Assembly: GCA_964515395.1 (NCBI GenBank)
Contig: CAZERC010000023.1
Span: 1-24,471 of the forward strand
Reading direction: 5' to 3'
Length of the DNA stretch: 24,471 nt
From: UBA1876 sp964515395
GTDB lineage: Bacteria > Synergistota > Synergistia > Synergistales > Thermovirgaceae
Shown here: positions 1-7,768 of the stretch, one piece after another
Numbering within the stretch: position 1 is the first letter of the stretch
How the letters are laid out: the number at the start of each line of letters is the position of its first letter
The notes under the pieces: generated by a model
Database searches by the model: none
Told to the model about the DNA's origin: nothing
What the model saw: the letters and a program-made list of their open reading frames with translations, nothing else
Position numbers and translations under genes: made by a program

Positions 1-1
1 G

Positions 2-31
2 CACGTGGGTCTCTTGGAGTACACACGTGGG
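2..31. repeat. short direct repeat at left edge
   Basis: The 8-mer CACGTGGG occurs at 2-9 and again at 24-31, a 22-bp period of about two helical turns. It lies just beyond the 3' end of the integrase gene. Such pairs can be recombinase arm sites, but the repeat is short and could be chance. Confidence 0.25.
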
Positions 32-52
32 CCTATCACGGAATATTACCCA

Positions 53-991
53 CTATCGTACCCTATTGTTTTTCTCAAGCAGTTTTTTGATAGGCGAAGC
101 CTTGTCGTGGGCTTCCCGGATATCTGCTTCTAGAAGGGCTATGTACTGCTTGGTGGTTTCGAGGTCAGAATGTCCCATGAGAGCCTGAAGGGCAAAAGGG
201 TTCATGCCGTTTCGAAGCGAATGAAGGGCGGCATCATGACGGAGATCGTAGGGCGAAAGCCTTTTCAGGCCGAGCTTCGGAGCATACTTTTTTTTCAGCC
301 TCTGTGTCCATGCCGAAAGACTGAATTGCTTCCCTTCGTGGTTGGTAAAAAGAAAAGGTGAGCCCCATCCTTTCGGCTGAGCCATGACCATGGTCTGAAT
401 TGACTTTGACGTTTCTGTGGAGAAGGGCAGTACTCGGCTCTTGCGAGTCTTTGCTATGGAGGCTCGAATATTGACTACCATGTCTTCAAGGTTCACATCT
501 TCGACTCGAAGCGAGAGCGCTTCCGAAGGACGAACGGCTGTGTCAAGGGACAGGCACATGAGCGCATAGTCACGCTTACCACAATATGTAGACTTGTCAG
601 GAAGGCGGAGAAGCTTTTGCAGGGTATCTGCCGAGTGCTGTACAACACGGGGTTCCGCCTTCCTGGTCCTGATGCCCCGAACCGGGTTCTCCGGGAAGGC
701 TCCTTCTTCCACAAGCCATGAGAAGAAGGCTTTCAGATACTTTCTCCTGATATTGAAGGTCGCCGGAGCGATCCCGTCTTGCCCGAGAAAGGATAGCACA
801 GCGCCCCGGGTGGTCGAGGGGTCCCATGCCTTGGGATGCTCCCGGAAAAAACGGGAGACAGTATAGCGGTAATCCTTGAGTGTCCTGTCGGCAAACCCTT
901 CAGCCTTCCTGAAAAGAATGAACGCTTCAAGGGCCTCCTCCCAGGATCCGAACATTTCCCGAAACAGAACAATAGGGGCTCTTTCTTCCAT
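53..991 (-). CDS. tyrosine recombinase / phage-type integrase
   Basis: A 312-residue site-specific recombinase that would integrate or excise DNA at a short core site. An N-terminal SAM-like core-binding domain (about residues 15-100) is followed by the catalytic domain (about 120-290). Visible catalytic residues are R154 (in AVRPSEA), a lysine at 181 or 184, the Y248-x-x-R251-H box (YDLRH, a common variant of HxLRH), H274 (MGHSD) and nucleophile Y283 (KQYIAL). The full length suggests an intact enzyme. The start at 991 has only a weak ribosome site; Met13 is an alternative. It is on the opposite strand from its neighbours and lies next to a tRNA-Arg gene, of which a 15-bp copy sits 37 bp upstream of its start, as expected for an element that uses this tRNA as attachment site. 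No other phage or plasmid gene is visible, so it is either the edge of an element extending left or a remnant. A chromosomal XerC/D role is less likely given the tRNA context. Confidence 0.9.
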   Translation of the reverse strand: MEERAPIVLFREMFGSWEEALEAFILFRKAEGFADRTLKDYRYTVSRFFREHPKAWDPSTTRGAVLSFLGQDGIAPATFNIRRKYLKAFFSWLVEEGAFPENPVRGIRTRKAEPRVVQHSADTLQKLLRLPDKSTYCGKRDYALMCLSLDTAVRPSEALSLRVEDVNLEDMVVNIRASIAKTRKSRVLPFSTETSKSIQTMVMAQPKGWGSPFLFTNHEGKQFSLSAWTQRLKKKYAPKLGLKRLSPYDLRHDAALHSLRNGMNPFALQALMGHSDLETTKQYIALLEADIREAHDKASPIKKLLEKNNRVR

Positions 992-1027
992 AATGTTAAC
1001 CCATCAATTTCGGAGACAGGCAATTTT

Positions 1028-1042
1028 TAGAGCAACGGCCTC
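1028..1042 (+). repeat. partial tRNA-Arg copy, candidate att site
   Basis: Fifteen bases here (TAGAGCAACGGCCTC) are identical to 1196-1210 inside the intact tRNA-Arg(CCU), covering the D-arm to the 5' part of the anticodon loop. Flanking bases differ, so the identity is sharply bounded, as for a recombination core. It lies just upstream of the integrase start. Which copy is attL or attR cannot be settled from this window. Confidence 0.55.
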
Positions 1043-1133
1043 GGTACTTTTCAGCTTTTTCCTATCGAAGCAGATTACAAGTTCAAAAATTTGGGGAAGC
1101 CCCGTCAACCCTTGCAAAAATGCACTTGAAGCA

Positions 1134-1162
1134 TTGAACTCAACCTCTGACCATGGTAATAT
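1134..1162 (+). promoter_or_regulatory. sigma-70-type promoter of tRNA-Arg(CCU)
   Basis: TTGAAC at 1134-1139 and TAATAT at 1157-1162 are separated by 17 bp. The predicted transcript start near 1169 is a few bases before the tRNA 5' end at 1177. The promoter lies between the two copies of the 15-bp repeat. Confidence 0.75.
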
Positions 1163-1176
1163 ATCCTCTGTTTTCC

Positions 1177-1252
1177 GGGCCTGTAGCTCAGGGGATAGAG
1201 CAACGGCCTCCTAAGCCGTAGGTCGCCCGTTCGAATCGGGCCAGGCCCGCCA
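1177..1252 (+). tRNA. tRNA-Arg (anticodon CCU)
   Basis: A 76-nt cloverleaf. The acceptor stem GGGCCTG (1177-1183) pairs with CAGGCCC (1242-1248), with discriminator G and encoded CCA. The anticodon stem ACGGC/GCCGT encloses loop CTCCTAA, giving anticodon CCU (reads AGG). A promoter precedes it and an intrinsic terminator follows, so it is an independent unit. The D-arm to anticodon-loop region is duplicated at 1028-1042 next to the integrase gene. Confidence 0.96.
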
Positions 1253-1263
1253 AATAACACCAG

Positions 1264-1293
1264 CCCGACGGGTTTTTGCCCGTCGGGTTTTTT
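1264..1293 (+). terminator. intrinsic terminator after tRNA-Arg
   Basis: A perfect 9-bp stem CCCGACGGG/CCCGTCGGG with a 6-nt loop is followed directly by TTTTTT. Confidence 0.93.
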
Positions 1294-1354
1294 GCGGCCT
1301 GAAAGAAATTACAGTCGCTTCCTTCACGTTTGGTCCGGTGGCATGAGACCGATC

Positions 1355-1363
1355 TGGTAAAAT
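1355..1363 (+). promoter_or_regulatory. extended -10 element upstream of pcm
   Basis: TGgTAAAAT resembles an extended -10 promoter with no good -35. It would start transcription near 1370, giving a very short leader for pcm at 1385. Weak evidence. Confidence 0.4.
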
Positions 1364-1384
1364 GTCTTTTGTGGTGATGTTCAG

Positions 1385-2077
1385 ATGAAAGAATGGCGGG
1401 AACAGTCGCGAAGGATGGTTGAAACCCAGCTCGTGCCAAGGGGCATAACGGAAGAAAGAGTCCTCCAGGCCTTTATGGATGTGCCGCGTCATCTTTTCGT
1501 CCAACCTGCAGACGAGGCTTCGGCTTATGAGGACTATCCGTTGCCCATCGGGCACGGGCAGACTATTTCACAACCCTACATGGTTGCAAGAATGACGGAC
1601 CTGCTGGATGTCCATCCAGGTTGCAAGGTGCTTGAAATCGGAACCGGATCTGGTTACCAGGCAGCCGTACTTACGCAGATGGGAGCACGTGTTTTCAGCA
1701 TTGAAAGGATACCGGCCCTTGCCCGTCAGGCTCAAAAGAATCTTTTCAACGCCGGGTACAATGTGGTTGTCAGGGTTTCGGACGGGAGGGAGGGCCTGCC
1801 GGAATTCGCTCCTTACGGACGGGTTCTCGTTACAGCTGCCGCCGGCGAGGTCCACCACGAATGGGAAGAGCAACTTGATATGGACGGCATGATCCTGGCT
1901 CCGGTCAAGGTTTCATACGGGACGGAAAGACTGCTTCTCCGAAGGAGGAGCAAAACGGGGTGGAAGGATACGTGGCATGATTATTGCCGTTTCGTGCCCC
2001 TTCTTCCAGGGCTGCTTGATAAAGAGGACGATGACGGAACCGCACGGGCCGAAAACTTCCATGGAGATGGAGAGTGA
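1385..2077 (+). CDS. pcm: protein-L-isoaspartate O-methyltransferase
   Basis: A 230-residue cytoplasmic repair enzyme that uses S-adenosylmethionine to methylate L-isoaspartyl residues formed by ageing of proteins, allowing them to revert to aspartate. The family signature PIGHGQTISQP is at 54-64, and the SAM-binding motif I (VLEIGTGSG) at 82-90 is followed by the Rossmann-like fold. The length is slightly above the usual 205-215 because of a charged C-terminal tail. The ribosome site before the ATG is weak. It is the first gene of a pcm-DUF1850-TRAP group: its TGA overlaps the GTG of the next gene (GTGA), suggesting translational coupling. Linkage of pcm to this transporter is unusual and no functional connection is evident. 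Confidence 0.95.
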   Translation: MKEWREQSRRMVETQLVPRGITEERVLQAFMDVPRHLFVQPADEASAYEDYPLPIGHGQTISQPYMVARMTDLLDVHPGCKVLEIGTGSGYQAAVLTQMGARVFSIERIPALARQAQKNLFNAGYNVVVRVSDGREGLPEFAPYGRVLVTAAAGEVHHEWEEQLDMDGMILAPVKVSYGTERLLLRRRSKTGWKDTWHDYCRFVPLLPGLLDKEDDDGTARAENFHGDGE

Positions 2078-2601
2078 ACATGCTTCGCAGCCTTCGCGCC
2101 TATTTCGTACTGCTTTTGGTTTTTTCCAGCTGTGCCGTAATCTTTTGCTCTCCCGTTTCGGTGGTTGCCCTTTCTGAAGAAAGGGGGACCTGGATGCGGA
2201 TACCTGTTCCTCTTGGACAGCGCCTGACCACCACATATATTCATTCTGTTCAGAAGACACCGGTGGAAGACGAATATGTCGTTTCGGACGGATGGATCTG
2301 GCAGTGGCAGGAACGTGTCAAGTCACACAACGCAGGGCTTCCCACGGAATCCCCACGGAACGGTGAATTCAGTGCCGGCCCGGACTGGTTTGTCTTCCGG
2401 GGAGGCGGGATGAAGTGGAAAACCCTGTTATTGCGTGTGGGAACGGAACGTATCGGGCAAAACAAAATAGAATTCTCTCGACCCTGGGAGGAGGTTTCGT
2501 ATGAACTGTTCAGGATCTTGCCGGACAGAGTTCTCTTCCTGCAGATTTATGAACTTCCGTTCGTAGAGGGGATGGTCCGGAGAAGTATACCCGTATGGTA
2601 A
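2074..2601 (+). CDS. DUF1850 family exported protein, TRAP-associated
   Basis: A 175-residue protein whose hydrophobic N-terminus (about residues 9-32, ending VVAL) looks like a signal peptide or anchor, so it probably acts outside the cytoplasmic membrane. The central segment IHSVQKTPVEDEY (about 56-68) and the downstream HNAGLPTE resemble the DUF1850 family, typically encoded beside TAXI-type TRAP permeases; its biochemical role is unknown. The frame opens with GTG at 2074 overlapping the pcm stop; ATG at 2080, two codons in, has GGAGA six bases upstream and is equally plausible. It is followed 102 bp later by the fused TRAP permease, consistent with the family's usual partner. Confidence 0.78.
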   Translation: MNMLRSLRAYFVLLLVFSSCAVIFCSPVSVVALSEERGTWMRIPVPLGQRLTTTYIHSVQKTPVEDEYVVSDGWIWQWQERVKSHNAGLPTESPRNGEFSAGPDWFVFRGGGMKWKTLLLRVGTERIGQNKIEFSRPWEEVSYELFRILPDRVLFLQIYELPFVEGMVRRSIPVW

Positions 2602-2608
2602 TACGCTG

Positions 2609-2617
2609 TGATACAAT
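2609..2617 (+). promoter_or_regulatory. possible extended -10 upstream of TRAP permease
   Basis: TGaTACAAT lies in the 102-bp gap between the DUF1850 gene and the permease. It has no recognisable -35, so it could be a secondary promoter or chance. Confidence 0.28.
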
Positions 2618-2703
2618 CGTTCCGTCTTTTTACTGAATGCCTCGAAGCCCGCGATATCGCATGTTTTGCCCGTGACGACACAACGTGATTTGGAGGGATC
2701 CAC

Positions 2704-4701
2704 GTGACAGAAGACAACAAAAAACATGAAGAAAAAGACCAGATGCCCGAGGAACAGGCCGAATCAGGAATGCCGGCACCGGACGAGATCGACCTCGACG
2801 AACTTCGAAGAAAATTTGATACCGAGGCCAATACGCGCTTTCTTGAAGGTTGGCAGGGTAAACTTGTTGCAATCCTTGCCATAGCCCTTTCGCTTTTTCA
2901 TTTGTACACATCCGGTTTCGGGCTCCTGCTGGCCATCAAGCAACGTTCCGTTCACCTTGCTATGGTTCTGGTCCTTGTCTATTTCCTTTATCCTCCGAAA
3001 AAGAAGGCCACATCAGGCGGTATCCCCTGGTATGATTTTGCCCTTGCGGGACTGGCGGCCTACGCGGTGTTGTACCACGTAATCTTTTTTGATGACCTCA
3101 TAACACGGTCCGGCCTCCCTACGACAATGGACCTGACGGCGGGTTTTATCGGGATCATATTACTCCTTGAGGCAACAAGGAGAGTTTCCAATCCCATACT
3201 GCCGAGCATTGCCATTTTCTTCCTTTTTTATTGCTATGCCGGAAGGCATTTCCCGTCCATGTTCGCCCACAGGGGGTTCAACATCACCAGGATCATCAAC
3301 CATATGTACATGGGGACGGAAGGAATTTTCGGAATTCCGCTGGGAGTTTCAGCCACCTTTGTCTTCATGTTCATACTCTTCGGGTCATTCCTTGAGCAAA
3401 CGGGGATGGGCCGTTTCATCATCGACTTGTCCATGGCCCTTGCGGGTTGGTCCACAGGCGGCCCGGCCAAGGTGGCTGTCCTCAGTTCAGGACTGATGGG
3501 ATCCATATCGGGCTCTTCCGTGGCAAATGTCTGCACAACGGGTATGTTTACCATTCCTCTCATGAAAAGTGTGGGGTACAAACCCTATTTTGCTGGAGCC
3601 GTAGAGGCCGTTGCATCGACGGGAGGGCAGATCATGCCGCCTGTCATGGGCGCCGCGGCCTTCATCATGGCCGAGTTCCTTGGAGTCCCCTACCTGCATG
3701 TTGCGGCGGCGGCGATCGTTCCGGCCTTCCTGTATTATTTCGCCGTGATCGTCCAGGTTCACCTTGAGGCCACGAGACTCGGGCTCAAGGGGCTTCCGAG
3801 GGCGAGGCTCCCCAAGATCGGTCCTCTCCTGAAATCAAGGGGGCACCTCCTTGTCCCCCTGGCAGGGATCATTTACTTCCTGCTTTCGGGGTATACGCCG
3901 CTGAAGGCTGCCTATTACGGAATCCTGCTCACCATTGGCGTTTCCTTTCTCAACAAACAGACGAGGATGACCATTCCGAAGCTCAGGGATGCCCTGTATG
4001 CCGGGGCGACGGGAGCCCTCGGCGTCGCGTGCGCCTGCGCCACAGTAGGGATCATCGTCGGAACGGCGACGCTGACCGGTCTCGGACTGAGGATAGCCAG
4101 TGCAATTATTGCCCTCTCCGGAGGAATTCTCCTTGTTTCGCTTCTTTTGACAATGGTTGCCTGTATCCTGCTTGGAGCGGGACTTCCGACGACTGCCAAT
4201 TTCATCGTCACCAGCACCATGGCGGCGCCGGCATTGCTTCAGCTTGACGTTGCGCCCATGGCGGCCTATATGTTCGTCCTTTACTTCGGAATTGCGGCGG
4301 ACCTGAGCCCGCCTGTGGCATTGGCGGCCTATGCCGGTGCAGGTATTGCCGGTGCGGAGCCCATGCGAACCGGGGCGACAGCGGTAAAACTTGCATTGGC
4401 CGGTTTCCTGGTACCGTATATATACGTGTTCAATCCGATGCTGGTCCTTGTCAACTTCAAAGCCGTGCCCTTCACGTTCTCCATCGCCACGGCCCTTTTG
4501 GGCGTATTCCTGCTTGGGATGGGGTCCATCGGTTTCTACAAGGTCAAGATGGCGGGTTGGCAGAGAATACTTGCCCTCGGCGGCGCGTTGACACTCCTGG
4601 TGCCGGGGTTGACTTCGGACGTCATCGGCCTGGCAGTGCTCGCGACGATGCATTTGATGCAGACAATGAAGGCGAGAAAAACACAGGAAACAGCTTTCTG
4701 A
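2704..4701 (+). CDS. TRAP transporter fused permease, 4TM/12TM (TAXI type)
   Basis: A 665-residue inner-membrane protein that fuses the small (DctQ-like, 4 helices) and large (DctM-like, 12 helices) subunits of a tripartite ATP-independent periplasmic transporter, driving uptake of organic acids or similar solutes with an ion gradient. An acidic cytoplasmic N-terminus (about 1-50) precedes the hydrophobic segments. The DctM hallmark GSISGSSVANV begins at residue 266 and is followed by a GGQIMPP motif; LGAGLPTTANFIVTS in the second half is the repeated counterpart. The GTG start at 2704 has a strong GGAGG ten bases or so upstream. The extracytoplasmic TAXI solute receptor that this class needs is not encoded nearby, so it must be supplied from elsewhere and the substrate cannot be named. 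Confidence 0.95.
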   Translation: MTEDNKKHEEKDQMPEEQAESGMPAPDEIDLDELRRKFDTEANTRFLEGWQGKLVAILAIALSLFHLYTSGFGLLLAIKQRSVHLAMVLVLVYFLYPPKKKATSGGIPWYDFALAGLAAYAVLYHVIFFDDLITRSGLPTTMDLTAGFIGIILLLEATRRVSNPILPSIAIFFLFYCYAGRHFPSMFAHRGFNITRIINHMYMGTEGIFGIPLGVSATFVFMFILFGSFLEQTGMGRFIIDLSMALAGWSTGGPAKVAVLSSGLMGSISGSSVANVCTTGMFTIPLMKSVGYKPYFAGAVEAVASTGGQIMPPVMGAAAFIMAEFLGVPYLHVAAAAIVPAFLYYFAVIVQVHLEATRLGLKGLPRARLPKIGPLLKSRGHLLVPLAGIIYFLLSGYTPLKAAYYGILLTIGVSFLNKQTRMTIPKLRDALYAGATGALGVACACATVGIIVGTATLTGLGLRIASAIIALSGGILLVSLLLTMVACILLGAGLPTTANFIVTSTMAAPALLQLDVAPMAAYMFVLYFGIAADLSPPVALAAYAGAGIAGAEPMRTGATAVKLALAGFLVPYIYVFNPMLVLVNFKAVPFTFSIATALLGVFLLGMGSIGFYKVKMAGWQRILALGGALTLLVPGLTSDVIGLAVLATMHLMQTMKARKTQETAF

Positions 4702-4710
4702 AGAGGCTGA

Positions 4711-4753
4711 TACCCGTACAAAGCGGGTAATCCAGGCAGGGTTCTGCTTTTTT
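4711..4753 (+). terminator. weak hairpins and T-run after TRAP permease
   Basis: TACCCG (4711-4716) can pair with CGGGTA (4724-4729). Next, AGGCAG (4734-4739) pairs with CTGCTT (4744-4749) around a GGTT loop and runs into T's to 4753. Together they could form a modest intrinsic terminator separating the transporter from ileS. No T-box signature is visible. Confidence 0.4.
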
Positions 4754-4754
4754 G

Positions 4755-4783
4755 GCGGAGCCGCCTCCTCGAGGCGGCTCCGC
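4755..4783. repeat. perfect 13-bp inverted repeat upstream of ileS
   Basis: GCGGAGCCGCCTC at 4755-4767 pairs perfectly with 4771-4783 around a 3-nt loop. A T6 tract lies before the stem, not after it, so it is not a classical terminator in either direction. It ends 28 bp before the ileS start and would form a very stable hairpin in the leader. Confidence 0.8.
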
Positions 4784-4811
4784 TGCACACTGAAGGGAGG
4801 ATATTTGCATA

Positions 4812-7362
4812 ATGCCGGACAATTATAAAGAAACGCTGAACCTTCCAGAGACATCCTTTCCCATGAGGGCCAATCTTTCCAGGAAGGAGCCGGAGTGGCT
4901 GGAGTTCTGGAATTCCGTGAAGCTTTACGAGTCCCTCATGGAATCCAGAAAGGACGAGGAAACCTTCGTACTCCACGACGGCCCTCCCTATGCCAACGGG
5001 AATATTCATATCGGAACGGCCTTCAACAAGATTCTCAAGGATTTCATACCAAAATATAAATGGATGCGGGGATATCGTGCACCCTATGTCCCTGGCTGGG
5101 ATACTCATGGATTGCCCATAGAGCTCAGGGTCCTCAGGGAACGCGGTGAGGACAAGGAATCCATTGAGCCTGCGAAACTCAGGGATTACTGCATGGAATA
5201 TGCCAAAACCTATATCGACGTGCAGAGAAACGAATTCAAACGACTTGGTGTACTGGGAGACTGGGAAGATCCTTATGTGACGTTCAAGGCCCAGTACGAG
5301 GCGGCGCAGATCGGTGCTTTCGCCGACATGGTGGAGCGGGGACTTGTCTATAAAGGAAAGAAACCGGTTTTCTGGTGCGTTGACTGTCAGACAGCACTGG
5401 CCGCGGCGGAAATCGAATATGAGGACGAGACCTCTCCTTCGATTTACGTGGCCTATCCTCTTGTTGACGAGGAAAACCGCTTCCCGGTGATTGCCGGTGA
5501 AACGGTGAATATCGCCGTCTGGACGACGACTCCCTGGACCTTGCCGGCGAGCATGGCCATCGCCGTGCATCCCGGTTTGGATTACGTCTTTGTGAAAGCT
5601 TCCCACAATGGTGAGGTTTACCTGGTTGCACAAGGTCTTATTGGACAGGTTCAGAAGGAAACGGGCATCGCTTTCGGGGAACCCCTTTTGAAAGTCAAGG
5701 GAAGGGATCTTGAATACCTCAAGGCGCGACATCCCTTCTACGACGAAAGACTCGTGACCCTTGTTCTTGCAGAATATGTGGGCCTGGATCAGGGGACCGG
5801 CTGCGTTCATACGGCTCCCGGACACGGTGTGGAAGACTATGAAACGGGGATCCGGTATGATCTCGAGGTCCTGAATCCCGTCGACGACAAGGGCGTTTTC
5901 CTGGATGACACGCCTCTTGTCGGCGGCCTTCCGCTGGAAAAGGCCAACGAGCGCATTTTTGAAATTCTGGAGGAACGGGGCCGGCTCCTCGGGAGATTGA
6001 ANNNNNNNNNNNNNNNNNNNNNNNNNNNNNNNNNNNNNNNNNNNNNNNNNNNNNNNNNNNNNNNNNNNNNNNNNNNNNNNNNNNNNNNNNNNNNNNNNNN
6101 NCGTCTGTCCCGAATGCGGGAGCAAGGACCTCCGCAAGGAGACGGATATCATGGACGTCTGGTTCGACTCGGGCTGCAGCCACATCGCGGTTCTCGAAAC
6201 CCGCAAGGATCTCAAGTGGCCCGCCGACCTCTATCTTGAGGGGAGCGACCAGCATCGCGGGTGGTTCCAGACCTCGCTTCTGACCTCCGTAGCGACGAGG
6301 GACAAGGCCCCCTATGACGCCGTCTTGACTCATGGTTTCATCGTAGACGGCGAAGGCAGGAAAATGTCGAAATCACTGGGTAACGTGATTGCTCCCCAGG
6401 AAATCATCAATCGCTACGGAGCCGACATCTTGAGGCTTTGGGTTGCGTCCACCGATTATCGCAACGATATCAGGATTTCGGAAAACATCCTGAAAAACCT
6501 GGTGGAATCCTATCGAAGAATCAGGAACACCCTGCGTTTTCTTTTGGGGAACCTTAATGATTTCAACCCCGATAAGGATGCGGTGCCCCTCGAGCGGATG
6601 CCGTCACTTGACAGGTGGGTCCTGTCCCGCCTGCAGCGGCTGATGGAAAGGGTGACGAAAGGTTACGACGAATATGCCTTCCACCTGCCGAACTACAATA
6701 TGCACCATTTCTGCGTCAACGATTTGAGTGCTTTCTATCTGGATGTCAGCAAGGACAGGCTTTATGCTGAACCAACTGACAGCCTGGAAAGAAGGAGTTG
6801 CCAGACAGCGATGTGGGGTGTCCTGAAGTCGCTGGTGAAAATGCTCGCCCCGGTGCTCAGTTTCACCGCCGAGGAAGCCTGGCAGGAAATCAGAAAACTT
6901 GACGAAAGCCTGCCTGAAAGTGTCTTTCTCACGGACTGGCCCCATCCGGACCAGAAAATTGCCGACACCGGGCTTGAAGAATTCTGGGCCGGTGTTCTGG
7001 AAGTCAGGGGGGCGCTGAGCAGAGGACTGGAGGTCGCAAGAACCCGGGGGCACATCGGTCACCCTCTTGAGGCTCGCATCAGGGTAATCGGTGCCGGTGC
7101 CTACAAAAAGACGCTGCAGTCCCTGTCGGAGAAAGAGTGGGAAACCATCGCCATTACTTCCGGATTTGAACTTGGTGCAGCAGCAGAAGGAGGAGAGTTT
7201 GTCCACTTTGAGGACGAAGAAACCGGAATCGACCTCGAGATCGGAAAAGCTCCCGGATCGAAGTGTCCGAGGTGCTGGAAATATTCCGTGGATGTCGATG
7301 AAAATGGGCTTTGCGAAAGATGTCGCAAGGTCCTGGAGGTCGATCATCCGGAAAAGGTATAG
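4812..7362 (+). CDS. ileS: isoleucyl-tRNA synthetase (interrupted by assembly gap)
   Basis: A class I aminoacyl-tRNA synthetase that attaches isoleucine to tRNA-Ile. The first 396 codons cover the Rossmann start, with the PPYANGNIHIGT signature (HIGT at residues 66-69, normally HIGH), VPGWDTHGLPIE and the editing domain with TTTPWTLPAS. After the N run the frame resumes at 6103 with MDVWFDSG and KMSKS at 6361-6375, then the anticodon-binding domain and a C-terminal zinc ribbon (CPRC and CERC, about 7264-7323), typical of bacterial type. The two halves are in different frames only because the N run has an arbitrary length. Aligning KMSKS with the E. coli enzyme implies about 120 missing codons, for a total near 935 residues. 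GGGAGG lies upstream of the ATG. First gene of ileS-traR-rluD. Confidence 0.95.
6002..6101. other. assembly gap (100 N)
   Basis: Exactly 100 undetermined bases inside ileS, the customary filler for a gap of unknown size. The real missing sequence should be a multiple of three, and about 360 bp from the spacing of conserved motifs. Confidence 0.98.
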
Positions 7363-7399
7363 AATATTCCAAAACCCCAATGCAGGGGAGTGGAGGAGC

Positions 7400-7768
7400 A
7401 TGGCAGCAGGGATTGAAGAGATTGAGACCAGGTTGAGAAACGAGCGGAAACGTGTGACGGACCTGATCGCGTCGCTGGAAGAAGAGGGTGTCGAGCCCGA
7501 GGGCCCGGACCACTCGGATCATCTTGCGGAGTATGCGTCCTATCTTTCTCAACGGGAGTATACGGCGGGCGAAATCTTGTCCCTGCGCCATATCCTCGCC
7601 GAGATCGATCACGCGTTGCAAAAGATCGAAACCCGCCCCGGGAAGGCGGGCACCTGCGAAAAATGCGGTATGCCCATTGAAGAAGGGCGCCTGATGGCGA
7701 AACCCTGGGCCCGGTATTGTCTTGATTGCAGGACGAAATATGAAAAGTCCCTGGCAAAACGGAAATGA
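7400..7768 (+). CDS. TraR/DksA-type C4 zinc-finger protein
   Basis: A 122-residue cytoplasmic protein of the TraR/DksA superfamily, members of which can bind in the RNA polymerase secondary channel. The N-terminal two thirds (about 5-78) are charged and helical, likely coiled coil, including a DHSDHLAEYAS stretch. The C-terminal zinc finger has C86-x2-C89 and C107-x2-C110. This arrangement resembles the YlyA/YteA-like proteins encoded after ileS in Firmicutes. The chosen ATG at 7400 is preceded by GGAGG and GGGGAG; an open frame continues upstream inside ileS but is not coding. It lies 37 bp after ileS, and its TGA overlaps the ATG of the pseudouridine synthase gene (ATGA). Whether it acts in transcription like DksA is not shown here. 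Confidence 0.88.
   Translation: MAAGIEEIETRLRNERKRVTDLIASLEEEGVEPEGPDHSDHLAEYASYLSQREYTAGEILSLRHILAEIDHALQKIETRPGKAGTCEKCGMPIEEGRLMAKPWARYCLDCRTKYEKSLAKRK

Noticed and set aside
2..31. CACGTGGG direct repeat as a CRISPR or iteron array
   Set aside because: Only two copies of eight bases are present; this supports no array.
4702..4811. T-box riboswitch before ileS
   Set aside because: Neither the conserved T-box bulge sequence nor a specifier stem with an isoleucine codon can be seen, and the leader is too short.
3835..4854. Long open frame on the - strand opposite the TRAP permease (339 codons)
   Set aside because: It is antisense to a clearly conserved membrane protein; the translation is rich in Arg, His and Gln with no recognisable domain, typical of a GC-biased shadow frame.
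4536..6215. Open - strand frame of over 500 codons across the N gap in ileS
   Set aside because: It is open only because the N run contributes no stops, and it is antisense to ileS motifs.
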